This document shows positions 34,165 through 42,412 of a stretch of DNA of 64,000 nucleotides, piece after piece. Origin of the DNA: DATEOR01 sp035698665 (GTDB lineage Bacteria > Actinomycetota > Thermoleophilia > Gaiellales > Gaiellaceae); the NCBI GenBank assembly GCA_035698665.1, contig DASSBN010000078.1, forward strand, positions 1-64,000, given 5' to 3'. Below the pieces are notes generated by a model. That model saw nothing but the letters and a program-made list of their open reading frames with translations, was not told the origin of the DNA and made no database searches. The position numbers and the translations under genes are program-made. Position 1 is the first letter of the stretch. Each line of letters begins with the position of its first letter.

Positions 34165-34947
34165 ATGGCGCGGCTCCCGCGTCGTCTGAAGCACGAGGAC
34201 AGCGTCACGCTCGTCGAGCACCTCGACGAGTTTCGCTCGCGCCTCATCGTCTCGATCATCGCCGTGATCGTCGCGTTCGTCGGCGCCTACGTCTTCAACG
34301 ACGACATCCTCCGCTGGTTGGCGCAGCCCCTGCCGGAGGCGCGCGACGGGCAGCTCGTCACCTTCGGCGTCACGGAGCCGTTCTTCACGACGGTCAAGGT
34401 CGTCTTCATCGCGGCGATCGCGCTCTCGCTCCCGGTCGTCCTCTGGCAGCTCTGGAGCTTTCTCGCCCCGGCCTTCGAGGAGAACGCCCAGCGGCTGGTC
34501 GCCGTCTTCGTCCTCATCGCCACGGTTCTCTTCGCCGGAGGCGTGGCGTTCGGCTACTACATCGTGCTCCCGCGCGCGCTCGGTTTTCTCACGACCTACA
34601 ACGACGAGTTCTTCAACATCCAGATTCGCGCGAGCTACTACTACTCGTTCGTCGCGTACACGCTCCTCGCCATCGGCCTCGTCTTCATCCTGCCGATCTT
34701 CGTTCTCGCCCTCGTGCGGCTCGGTGTCCTCACCTCGGACGCTCTGCGCCGCAATCGCCGTATCGGCATCGCGATCGTGATCATCGGCGCGGCTCTCCTG
34801 CCCACGGTCGATCCGGTCTCGCTCGTCTTCGAGACGATCCCGCTCCTGATCCTCTACGAGGGCTCGATCTGGGCCGCGGTCTACTTCGAGAAGCGCTGGC
34901 GAGCGGCCGGGCTGATCGGCGCGCCGCTGATCGCCGACCAGTCGTAG
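34165..34947 (+). CDS. tatC: twin-arginine translocase subunit TatC
   Basis: A 260-residue protein with six membrane helices, the N-terminal 'VEHLDEFRSRL' signal-peptide-binding segment and the loop 'GVTEPFFTTVKV'. TatC recognises twin-arginine signal peptides. The last 67 bases overlap, on the other strand, the end of the adenosine deaminase-family gene, an unusually long tail-to-tail overlap. Confidence 0.94.
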   Translation: MARLPRRLKHEDSVTLVEHLDEFRSRLIVSIIAVIVAFVGAYVFNDDILRWLAQPLPEARDGQLVTFGVTEPFFTTVKVVFIAAIALSLPVVLWQLWSFLAPAFEENAQRLVAVFVLIATVLFAGGVAFGYYIVLPRALGFLTTYNDEFFNIQIRASYYYSFVAYTLLAIGLVFILPIFVLALVRLGVLTSDALRRNRRIGIAIVIIGAALLPTVDPVSLVFETIPLLILYEGSIWAAVYFEKRWRAAGLIGAPLIADQS

Positions 34948-35936
34948 GCCTCGCCGATCTCCCGTAGGCGGGCCCGCGTCTCGTCGCTGCAGAGCGCGCC
35001 CTCGACGCCCGCCTGGTAGAGGGCCTCCGGGTCCATTCCCAGCGAGAGCACGGCGTCGTATTCGCGGGTCAGATCGGTGTCGAACATCTCGGGGTCGTCC
35101 GTCGAGACCGTGCACGGGATCCCGGCGGCCACGAGCTCGGGGAGCGGATGCTCGTCCAGCGAGGGGACGACACCTGTGCGCAGGTTCGAGAGGGGCGTGA
35201 CGTCAAGCACGACCCGCCGGTCCGCGAGCTCCTCGAGCAGGGCGGAATCCTCCACGGCGCGGATGCCGTGGCGAATCCGGTCGGGATGCAGGCAGTCGAG
35301 CGCACCGCGGATCGACGCCGGGCCGACGACCTCGCCGGCGTGTGGCACCGAGCCGAAGCCCTCCTCCTGCACGAGCGCGAAGACATCCGTGAACTTCTCC
35401 GGCGGGTAGGGCGCCTCCTCGCCGCCGAGCCCGATGCCGACGATGCCGCGTTCCCTGTACTTGGTCGCCCGGCGAACGAGCTCGAACCCGTCCTCCACCG
35501 GCGCGCCGCGCGTGACGTCGGGGGTGAGGAGCACCTCGACGCCGTGGAGCTCCCGCGCCTCCTGGGCACCGTCGCAATAGCCGGAGAAGAGGTCGTCCCA
35601 GGAGACGCCGCGCCACGTGCGCTCGATCGGCGAGAAGATCCCCTCGACGTAGACCGCTCCGTGCCGTTTCGCCTCCGCCGCGTAGTCGACGACCACTTGG
35701 CGGAAGTCGTCGGCGGTCTGGAGCGCGTTCGTCGTCAGGATCCAGACCTCGATGAAGTGGTCGAAGTCCCGGTAGCGGTAGAGCTCGCGGATGCCCTGGA
35801 CGGTGTCGGCGGGGAGGACGAAGTCGTTGCGGCGCGCGATCTCGAGAAGCGTCTCGGGGCGCACGGTCGCCTCGAGGTGGACGTGGAGCTCGATCTTAGG
35901 GAAGGGGTGAGCGGAGATTTTCTCGGTATCCTCCAC
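34881..35936 (-). CDS. add: adenosine deaminase-family protein
   Basis: The GTG at 35936 gives 351 residues, the normal length; the open frame upstream only reads through the antisense of the TPR gene. Zinc and catalytic motifs are in place: HVHLE near the N-terminus, 'SVPHAGEVVGP' (catalytic Glu), 'DRIRHGIRAVED' and 'CTVSTDDPEMFDTDL'. The HLEATV version of the first motif and the short 'FSPIERTWRG' loop occur in subtypes that may use other purine or amidine substrates, such as adenine or aminofutalosine, so adenosine is only the default guess. Confidence 0.85.
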   Translation of the reverse strand: MEDTEKISAHPFPKIELHVHLEATVRPETLLEIARRNDFVLPADTVQGIRELYRYRDFDHFIEVWILTTNALQTADDFRQVVVDYAAEAKRHGAVYVEGIFSPIERTWRGVSWDDLFSGYCDGAQEARELHGVEVLLTPDVTRGAPVEDGFELVRRATKYRERGIVGIGLGGEEAPYPPEKFTDVFALVQEEGFGSVPHAGEVVGPASIRGALDCLHPDRIRHGIRAVEDSALLEELADRRVVLDVTPLSNLRTGVVPSLDEHPLPELVAAGIPCTVSTDDPEMFDTDLTREYDAVLSLGMDPEALYQAGVEGALCSDETRARLREIGEAYDWSAISGAPISPAARQRFSK

Positions 35937-35993
35937 AGTCGCGGAGCGTACAGCGTCGCCCGCCCCCCGAAGCATCAAGGAGGATCCCACCGC

Positions 35994-36848
35994 ATGGCCC
36001 GAGCCCAGGCACAGCGCCGCAAGACATCGCGCACGCGCGCGCGCCGCAGTGCCTCGAGCGCCGAAGACCTGATGTTCTTCCCCAAGCTTCGCCGCAAGGC
36101 GAAGTGGGTCTTCCTCCTCCTCGCGATCGCGTTCGCCCTCGGCTTCGTCGCTTTCGGGGTCGGCACCGGCGTCGGCGGAACGAGCATCGGCGACGTCCTG
36201 CGCGACATCTTCTCGGGCTCGAGCGGGGGCCAGGACCTCGACTCCCTGAAGGAGGATGCGGCCAAGAATCCCAAGGACGCGAACGCGCAGATCGCGTATG
36301 CGAACGGCCTGCAGACGGCAGGCCAGACGACCGCGGCGATCGCGGTCCTGCAGAAGTACACGACCGCGAACCCGAAGGACGCAACGGCGCTGCAGCAGCT
36401 CGCCGCCCTCTGGGGCGCGGCCGCCACCAAGGCGCGGAACGAGGCGCAACAGGCGCAGATCGTCGCGGCGCAGGCGTCCGCGGCGCAGCCACAGGCACCT
36501 ACGGACTCGCCCTTCCTCCAGCAAGTACAGGGGAACAAGATCGCGGAGGTCATCTCGACGGACGCGAACAACCGCGCCTCGGCGGCGAACCTCCGCGCCC
36601 AGAACGCCTACCGCGAGGCGGCCAAGGTCTACCAGGACCTCACCCTCCTCACACCAAACGATCCGAGCGTCTTCCTCCAGCTCGGCGTGGCCTCGCAGAG
36701 CGCCAACGACATCGAGGCGGCGATCGCCGCGTACCGGCAGTTCCTCGCGCTCGCCCCGGACGATGCGAGCGCTCCGCTCGTCAAGCAGCAGCTGAAGATT
36801 CTCGCCGCGCAGCAGAAGGCAGGTTCCTCGTTGCTGCCAAGCGGTTAA
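35994..36848 (+). CDS. membrane-anchored TPR protein
   Basis: The ATG at 35994 follows a good AAGGAGGAT site and gives 284 residues. A basic N-terminus (13 Arg/Lys in 35) precedes one membrane helix (about 38-58). The outer part has three to four TPR-like helix pairs ('NPKDANAQIAYANGLQTAGQ', 'NPKDATALQQLAALWG', 'TPNDPSVFLQLGVASQS') interrupted by a Gln/Ala-rich stretch. It probably holds protein partners at the membrane surface. The STAS gene follows 32 bases later. Confidence 0.75.
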   Translation: MARAQAQRRKTSRTRARRSASSAEDLMFFPKLRRKAKWVFLLLAIAFALGFVAFGVGTGVGGTSIGDVLRDIFSGSSGGQDLDSLKEDAAKNPKDANAQIAYANGLQTAGQTTAAIAVLQKYTTANPKDATALQQLAALWGAAATKARNEAQQAQIVAAQASAAQPQAPTDSPFLQQVQGNKIAEVISTDANNRASAANLRAQNAYREAAKVYQDLTLLTPNDPSVFLQLGVASQSANDIEAAIAAYRQFLALAPDDASAPLVKQQLKILAAQQKAGSSLLPSG

Positions 36849-36880
36849 GCTCCACCTGCTCGAACGACCCAAGGGGACAC

Positions 36881-37246
36881 ATGAACTTCGACATCAAGAC
36901 CGAAGAGCTCGCCAACGACGCGTACGTCATCGCCCTGACGGGAGAGGTCGACCTCTACACCGCGCCGGAGTTCAAGCAGCAGCTGCTTGAAGTGATCGGC
37001 CAGGGCGCCAAGGAGGTCGTCGTCGACTTCTCCGACACCACCTTCATCGACTCGACCACGCTCGGAGTGCTCGTCGGAGGCGTCAAGCGCCTGCGCCCGA
37101 ACGGGGGAAGGCTCTCGCTCGTCTGCAACGACCGGAACATCACGAAGATCTTCGAGATCACGGGCCTGAACAAGGTCTTCCCCATCTACGAGTCGCGTGC
37201 CGAGGCCGTGGAGAGCGTCGGCCAGGAGGCACAGGCCCAGACGTAG
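36881..37246 (+). CDS. STAS-domain anti-sigma factor antagonist
   Basis: A 121-residue SpoIIAA/RsbV-like protein. The phosphorylation site is preserved as FIDSTTLGVL with D57-S58, matching Ser58 of SpoIIAA. Such proteins switch partners with an anti-sigma kinase to free a sigma factor. No RsbW kinase or sigma gene lies nearby, so its partner must be elsewhere. Confidence 0.85.
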   Translation: MNFDIKTEELANDAYVIALTGEVDLYTAPEFKQQLLEVIGQGAKEVVVDFSDTTFIDSTTLGVLVGGVKRLRPNGGRLSLVCNDRNITKIFEITGLNKVFPIYESRAEAVESVGQEAQAQT

Positions 37247-37249
37247 CTT

Positions 37250-37690
37250 TTGACGCTCCGCGCACTTCTCCCCCTGGTGCTCGCCGGAGCCGCGCTCCTG
37301 GCTGCGGGCTGCGCGGGCCGGGCGGTCGACTCGAGCGGAGCGGACACGAACGCCGGCAAGACGCTCTTCTCCCAGAACTGCGGCGGCTGCCACGCGCTCG
37401 CCGACGCGGGCACGGTTGCGAACGTCGGCCCGAACCTCGACGATGCGTTCCGCGCCTCGCGCACGGAGAAGGGCGGAGATTTCGACGAAAGCACGATCTT
37501 CGACGTCACGCTCGACCAGATGAGGCTCGCGGCCCCACCGATGCCCCGCTTCGACACCGGCCCGCAGGCGCTCACGGACGAGGAGCTGCACAACATCGCG
37601 GCCTACGTCGCGTCCGTCGCCGGCCTGCCGCCGCAAGCGGCGGGCGGAACGGGCACAGCCGGCGCCACGGGCGCGACCACCACTCCCTGA
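37250..37690 (+). CDS. c-type cytochrome lipoprotein
   Basis: A 146-residue protein from TTG 37250. A lipobox LAAGC with Cys21 predicts lipid anchoring outside the membrane. A haem site CGGCH (44-48) and a downstream Met in 'APPMPRF' form a low-spin class I cytochrome c. A Gly/Ala/Thr-rich tail ends the protein. It resembles the cytochrome domain of the CtaC subunit encoded 5 kb away and could carry electrons to the caa3 oxidase. Confidence 0.85.
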   Translation: MTLRALLPLVLAGAALLAAGCAGRAVDSSGADTNAGKTLFSQNCGGCHALADAGTVANVGPNLDDAFRASRTEKGGDFDESTIFDVTLDQMRLAAPPMPRFDTGPQALTDEELHNIAAYVASVAGLPPQAAGGTGTAGATGATTTP

Positions 37691-38196
37691 TGACGACGCT
37701 CCGCGGGGAGCGCGTCACCCTTCGGCCGCTCGAGGAGCGGGACAAGCCTCGTCTCGTCGAGATTCTGGAGGAGCCCGAAGTTGCGCGGTGGTTCGGCATG
37801 AGCCCGGCGGAGGAGTCGGCCGACGAGTTCATCTCCGATCCGGAGGTGACGGGGTTTGCGATCGAGGTCGAAGGTGCGCTCGCCGGTGCGATCGGCTTCT
37901 ACGAAGAGGACACTCCGGACTACCGCCACGCCGGGATGGACCTCTTCCTCGCCACGGAGAGCCAGAACCAGGGCCTTGGCCGTGAGGCGCTTCGGCTCGT
38001 CGCGCGCCATCTCTTCGAGGAGCGCGGCCACCACCGCCTGATCATCGACCCGGCCGCGGCGAACGCGCGTGCCGTCAGAGCCTACGAGAGCATCGGCTTC
38101 AAGCGGGTCGGCGTCATGCGCTCGTACGAGCGCGGGCCCGACGGAACCTTCCACGACGGCCTCCTGCTGGACCTCCTGCGCGACGAGCTGCGCTAG
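37690..38196 (+). CDS. GNAT acetyltransferase, RimJ/RimL or AAC(6')-like
   Basis: A 168-residue acetyltransferase whose ATG shares a base with the previous stop (TGATG). Motifs are 'LRGERVTLRPLEERD', the acetyl-CoA loop 'ESQNQGLGREALRLVARHLF' and 'NARAVRAYESIGFKRVGVMR'. The last part with 'DGTFHDGLLLDLL' is like AAC(6') and RimL-type enzymes. Aminoglycoside resistance cannot be inferred from sequence alone. It converges with the stress-protein gene with a 4-base overlap. Confidence 0.82.
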   Translation: MTTLRGERVTLRPLEERDKPRLVEILEEPEVARWFGMSPAEESADEFISDPEVTGFAIEVEGALAGAIGFYEEDTPDYRHAGMDLFLATESQNQGLGREALRLVARHLFEERGHHRLIIDPAAANARAVRAYESIGFKRVGVMRSYERGPDGTFHDGLLLDLLRDELR

Positions 38197-38852
38197 GCGG
38201 TTCGCCTCGCCCCGGCCTCGCGCTCGAGGTCGACGACCACGTGCGTGATGGGGAGGTCGAACCGCTCTTTGGCGCGCTCGACGACGCCGTGTTCCAACCA
38301 GTTGGACCGGCCGGCCGGGTGCGTCGAGACGACGATCTCGTCGGCCGCGAACATCCGCAGAGCGTCCTCGATCGCCTGGCAGGGATCATCGTCCCCGACG
38401 GTGCCTTGCGCATCGATCCCGTCGCGTGACAGGGCAGCGAGGGACTCGTCGAGACGGGCCTGGGCCGCGCCCCGCGCGGTGTCCTCGTCGGAGGTCCAGT
38501 GGCGGATGCGCGTGTTCAGGGCGGGCGTGACGACGAGTACCTGGGCATCGCGCTCCACCGCCCGGCGCACCACCTCGTCACGCAACGAGCGCCCCGCGAC
38601 GGTCTCGTTCGCGACGACGAGGATCCGGTGCCGCCCGTCGGCGTCCCGGCTGCGGTCCCAGACCGCCGGCTCGACGACCTTGGGGTCGCTCGAGAAGTAG
38701 CGGTAGCCGACGACGGGCGCGAGGACGACGAATGCGACGAGCGCCGCCCAGCCGTTGACGAAGATGCCGACGAGCGCCACGGCGGCGAAGAGAGCGACCA
38801 CGGCGATGACGAAGCTGAAGGCCTCAGCCTCGGTCCGCACCGGGTTTCGCAT
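38193..38852 (-). CDS. membrane-anchored universal-stress-type protein
   Basis: A 219-residue protein with two N-terminal membrane helices (about 12-52) and a C-terminal USP-like nucleotide-fold domain (about 75-210): 'RILVVANETVAGRSLRDEV', 'DDDPCQAIEDALRMFAADEIVVSTHP'. The domain is closely related to both halves of the tandem protein encoded two genes upstream, so the two arose by duplication. It is the last gene of the caa3 oxidase operon, 15 bases after ctaE. Confidence 0.75.
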   Translation of the reverse strand: MRNPVRTEAEAFSFVIAVVALFAAVALVGIFVNGWAALVAFVVLAPVVGYRYFSSDPKVVEPAVWDRSRDADGRHRILVVANETVAGRSLRDEVVRRAVERDAQVLVVTPALNTRIRHWTSDEDTARGAAQARLDESLAALSRDGIDAQGTVGDDDPCQAIEDALRMFAADEIVVSTHPAGRSNWLEHGVVERAKERFDLPITHVVVDLEREAGARRTA

Positions 38853-38867
38853 GTGTACCTCCCCTGG

Positions 38868-39473
38868 CTAGAGGACGTAGACCGTGGTGTACACCACGAT
38901 CCACATTACGTCCACGAAGTGCCAATAGATCCCCGGGATCTCCACTCCCAGGTGATCGTGCCCGGCCGGCCCGTAGTGGCCGCGGAGCGAGCGGACGAGC
39001 GCGATTCCGAGCAACGTCAGCCCGAGGAACACGTGGCATCCGTGCAGCCCCGTCAGGCCGAAGAACGTCGTGCCGAAGGCGAGATCGTGCGGGCTGAAAC
39101 CGATCCGCGTGTACTCACGTGCCTGGATCAGAAGGAACGTCAGGCCGAGCCCGAACGTGATCGCCAGGCCGGCGATGAGGCCGGAGCGGTTGTTGCGCTT
39201 GATCGACTGGAGCGCCCAGTGCATCGTGAAGCTCGAGGACACGAGGATGATCGTGTTCAGAAGGGCGAGGTAGACCGGGAGCTCGTACGGCTTCGGCGGC
39301 CACTCGTCGTGCGGGACGGCCACGCGCGCGAAGAAGTAGGCCGAGAAGAACGACCCGAAGAGCATGACCTCCGACGCGATGAAGAAGTAGATGCCGAGGA
39401 GCCGCGAATCGACGCGTGAGCTGCGGTTCGCTACGGGAGGATGCGCGCCGTGCGCTTCCGCATGGGCGCTCAC
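38868..39473 (-). CDS. ctaE: cytochrome c oxidase subunit III
   Basis: A 201-residue protein with five membrane helices, as in short actinobacterial and caa3-type subunit III. Conserved parts are 'IASEVMLFGSFFSAYFF', 'LTGLHGCHVFLGLTLL' and the final 'YWHFVDVMWIVVYTTVYVL'. It stabilises proton uptake in subunit I. Its start overlaps the stop of the tandem stress-protein gene by 4 bases. Confidence 0.93.
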   Translation of the reverse strand: MSAHAEAHGAHPPVANRSSRVDSRLLGIYFFIASEVMLFGSFFSAYFFARVAVPHDEWPPKPYELPVYLALLNTIILVSSSFTMHWALQSIKRNNRSGLIAGLAITFGLGLTFLLIQAREYTRIGFSPHDLAFGTTFFGLTGLHGCHVFLGLTLLGIALVRSLRGHYGPAGHDHLGVEIPGIYWHFVDVMWIVVYTTVYVL

Positions 39474-40297
39474 GCGACCACCTGCGCGGCTTCGGCTTCC
39501 TGCTGGGTGACGACGACGTGCGTGACCGGAAGCCCGAAGGACTTGATGCGGCCGAGGACGTCGCGGCGAAGCCAGCCCGAGGTCGCCTCGGGGAACGTCG
39601 AGACGATGATCTCGTCGACCTGCTCGTCGTGGATCGCGTTCTCCACGGCGACGACGGGATCGGGGTCGCCTAGATGGCCGCTCGCCCGGATCCCCGCATC
39701 GGCCATGAGGCGGCAGATGGTGTTGAGCCTCCGCTCGGCGCCGACGGCGTCGGCCGGGATGACCACCGTGAACTCCGCCGGAGTGGCGGCGCTTCGCTCG
39801 TGAATCGCGTCGACGAGCGGCTGGCCGAGGACCGTCTGGTTGGCGAGCACGAGGACGTGGGCGCGCTCCCTCGGAGACTCGAGGTCGACGACCACGTGGT
39901 CGACCGGCTTGTCCGTCGCCTTGCGGGCGCGCTCGATCAGGTTCGCCCGCAGCCAGCTCGACCTCATCTCGCCGGGATGCGTGGAGATGATGATCTCGTC
40001 GGGCTCGTATTCGTGGATCGCGTCCTTGATCGCCTGCAGCGGATCGGGGTCGACCACGGCGCCGCGCGCGGCGATTCCGGCCTCGTGGAGAAGGTCGAGG
40101 GTCCGCCGCAGGCGCCGCTCGGCGCTCGAGCGCCGGCTGTCGGCGTAGACGACGAAGCCGGCCCGCGGCTCGTTCTGTGGGCTGATCACGGTCACGCGGA
40201 TCGGCCCGTCGGCGGCACGGGTGCGCAGCGCGTCGATGAGCGACTTCCCGGCCACGGTCTCGTTCGCGACGACGAGGATGTGGCGAGGCTCGGCCAT
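39470..40297 (-). CDS. tandem universal-stress-type domain protein
   Basis: A 275-residue soluble protein with two USP-like repeats (about 5-138 and 143-270). Each opens with V-L-V-V/L-A-N-x-T-V-x-G-x-x-L and carries 'DPDP(L/V)xA(I/V)' and 'DEIIxST' motifs. It is placed between ctaD and ctaE; its ATG shares a base with the ctaD stop, and its stop overlaps ctaE. The classical ATP-binding G-2x-G-9x-G-S/T motif is not obvious, so nucleotide binding is uncertain. Confidence 0.78.
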   Translation of the reverse strand: MAEPRHILVVANETVAGKSLIDALRTRAADGPIRVTVISPQNEPRAGFVVYADSRRSSAERRLRRTLDLLHEAGIAARGAVVDPDPLQAIKDAIHEYEPDEIIISTHPGEMRSSWLRANLIERARKATDKPVDHVVVDLESPRERAHVLVLANQTVLGQPLVDAIHERSAATPAEFTVVIPADAVGAERRLNTICRLMADAGIRASGHLGDPDPVVAVENAIHDEQVDEIIVSTFPEATSGWLRRDVLGRIKSFGLPVTHVVVTQQEAEAAQVVA

Positions 40298-42249
40298 CAG
40301 TGCGAGATCACCTGTTCGCGTTCGGGCACCTCGGCACGGTCACCGTTCAAGACGGCGTGGCGCGCCCCCCGCACGCCGTACTCGTACGGACTGCCGACGA
40401 CCTGCGGGATCTCGTCGAAGTTGAAGGTCGGCGGCGGGGAGGAGACCTGCCACTCGAGGGTCAGGGCCCGCCACGGGTTTGCAGGGGCGATCGGGCCGCG
40501 TCGCCAGCTGACGATCATGTTGTAGAGGAAGACGATCGTCGAGGCACCGAGCGCGAAGGACGCGACGCTGATGACGAAGTTCAGGCTCCCGAAACGGTCC
40601 GCGTAGTCGGAGACGCGCCGCGGCATCCCCTGGAGCCCGAGCCAGTGCATGGGGAAGAACGTGACGTTGAAGCCCACAAACGTGAGCCAGAAGTGGAGCT
40701 TCCCCAGCCGCTCGTTGTACATGCGGCCGGTCATCTTCGGGAACCAGTAGTAGATCCCGGCGAAGATCGTGAAGAGGGAGCCGCCGAAGAGGACGTAGTG
40801 GATGTGGGCGACGATGAAGTAGGTGTCGCTCGCGTGGATGTCGATCGGGATCGAGCCCAGGTAGACGCCGGAAAGCCCGCCGATCACGAACATCGACACG
40901 AAGCCCAGTGCGAACAGCATGGGCGTCTTGAAGTGGATGCGCCCCTCCCAAAGCGTCGCGAGCCAGCTGAACACCTTGATGCCCGTCGGGATGGCGATGA
41001 GCATCGTCGTCGCCATCATCGGGATGCGGAGCCAGGGCGACATCCCGGACACGAACATGTGATGGGCCCACACCGAGAAGCCGAGGACGAGGATGGCCAT
41101 CAGCGACAGGGCCATGAGCCGGTAGCCGAAGACCGGTTTCCGGGCGAAGACCGCGATCACCTCCGACGCGATCCCGAATCCGGGCAGCATCATGATGTAG
41201 ACCGCCGGGTGCGAGTAGAACCAGAAGATGTGCTGGTACCCGAGCGCGTACCCGTCACCTCCCGGCTCGAAGAAGTTCGTGTGCAGGACGCGGTCGAAGA
41301 GGATGAAGAACTGCGAGCCGGCGATGAACGGCGTCGCGAGGACGACCAGGGTCGACGTCGCGAAGTTCGCCCACACGAGGAGCGGCATGCGCCAGAAGGA
41401 CATTCCCGGCGCGCGCATCGTGATGATGGTGACCAGGAAGTTGAGCGCCGTCATGATCGATGAGGCGCCCGCCCACTGGACCGCCATCTGGAAGAAGAGA
41501 TTGCCCGGGGGCTGCTGCACCGAGAGCGGCACGTAGTTCGTCCAGCCCGCCGCGAAGGCGCCGCCTTCCGGCACGAGGAAGCTCGCGAGCATGATGAAGC
41601 CCGCGATCGGCAAGAGCCAGAACGAGAGCGCGTTCAGGCGCGGGAACGCCATGTCCGGCGCGCCCAGCATGAGCGGGATGACGTAGTTCCCGAGCCCCGC
41701 GAAAGCGGGGATCACGAATAGGAAGATCATGAGCGACGCGTGCACGGAGAAGAGCCCGTTGAACGTGTTGTTGTCCACGAACTGCATCCCGGGCCGGGCG
41801 AGCTCGGCGCGCATGAACATCGCCATGAGGCCCGCGGTGACGAAGAAGAAGATCGTCGTCACGAGGTACTGGACACCGATCACCTTGTGATCGGTGTTGA
41901 CGCGGAAGTAGTCCTTCCACGAGCGGGCGCCATGCCCGGAGTGATCCTCGGGCCTCGTCGGCCGGCCGGACGCCCAGTAGAACCAGTAGTCGAAGCCGCC
42001 GATCCCGATCAGGAACCCGAGCGGGACGATCACCATCCACGCGGTCAGGAGCACCTGGAACTCCCAGAGCGGCGAGTAGTCGAGCGCCGCGCGGCAGCCG
42101 ATGACGAGGAGCGTCGCGAGCCCGAACGCGAGCGGCGTCACCCAGGCAGCGCGGATCCAGCCACCCGTGGTCAGGCGGCGGCGCCACTTGCCCCTCGGCG
42201 GCGGCGCGGCGTGCGTCGTCGCGTGCTCGTGCTCGTGGACGACAGCCAT
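40297..42249 (-). CDS. ctaD: caa3-type cytochrome c oxidase subunit I, A2 subfamily
   Basis: A 650-residue haem-copper oxidase. The active-site helix reads WFYSHPAVYIMMLP (YSHPAV at 345-350): the D-channel Glu of A1 enzymes is absent and the Tyr-Ser pair that marks A2 oxidases is present. The Tyr for the His-Tyr crosslink is Y351. Asp199 at the D-channel mouth and the haem/CuB histidines (AHHM, VAHIHYVLFGG) are present. About 100 extra N-terminal residues add two membrane helices before the usual 12. It is the second gene of the operon. Confidence 0.95.
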   Translation of the reverse strand: MAVVHEHEHATTHAAPPPRGKWRRRLTTGGWIRAAWVTPLAFGLATLLVIGCRAALDYSPLWEFQVLLTAWMVIVPLGFLIGIGGFDYWFYWASGRPTRPEDHSGHGARSWKDYFRVNTDHKVIGVQYLVTTIFFFVTAGLMAMFMRAELARPGMQFVDNNTFNGLFSVHASLMIFLFVIPAFAGLGNYVIPLMLGAPDMAFPRLNALSFWLLPIAGFIMLASFLVPEGGAFAAGWTNYVPLSVQQPPGNLFFQMAVQWAGASSIMTALNFLVTIITMRAPGMSFWRMPLLVWANFATSTLVVLATPFIAGSQFFILFDRVLHTNFFEPGGDGYALGYQHIFWFYSHPAVYIMMLPGFGIASEVIAVFARKPVFGYRLMALSLMAILVLGFSVWAHHMFVSGMSPWLRIPMMATTMLIAIPTGIKVFSWLATLWEGRIHFKTPMLFALGFVSMFVIGGLSGVYLGSIPIDIHASDTYFIVAHIHYVLFGGSLFTIFAGIYYWFPKMTGRMYNERLGKLHFWLTFVGFNVTFFPMHWLGLQGMPRRVSDYADRFGSLNFVISVASFALGASTIVFLYNMIVSWRRGPIAPANPWRALTLEWQVSSPPPTFNFDEIPQVVGSPYEYGVRGARHAVLNGDRAEVPEREQVISH

Positions 42250-42318
42250 CAGTGCCCCTCCCAGTGATGCTGCCCCGCTTCTCGGTCGCGAGCACCAAGC
42301 GCTGCGAGGACGCAGGGA

Positions 42319-42344
42319 GCCCCGGTAATGGCCATTGCCGGGGC
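42319..42344. promoter_or_regulatory. 13-bp inverted repeat between ctaC and ctaD
   Basis: A near-perfect palindromic hairpin (GCCCCGG arms around AATGG/CCATT, one mismatch) stands in the 163-base ctaC-ctaD space. Similar short segments, GAGGACGCAGGG and GAGGACGACGCAGGG, flank it at 42306-42317 and about 42350-42364 as direct repeats. There is no T run, so it is more likely an mRNA processing/stability hairpin or a protein site than a terminator. No gene is seen in this space. Confidence 0.45.
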
Positions 42345-42412
42345 GACTGAGGACGACGCAGGGCGCCGCGTGATCGCGGGCGAGAAGCAGGCGTGTATTG
42401 CTGGGTGGGGCA

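Noticed and set aside
33862..35115. 417-codon minus frame across tatA-tatC
   Set aside because: Runs antisense to two clear Tat genes, has Asp/Arg/Glu-rich repeats and no domain.
37690..38196. Aminoglycoside resistance gene
   Set aside because: Similarity to AAC(6') is general to the GNAT/RimL group; the protein is reported only as GNAT.
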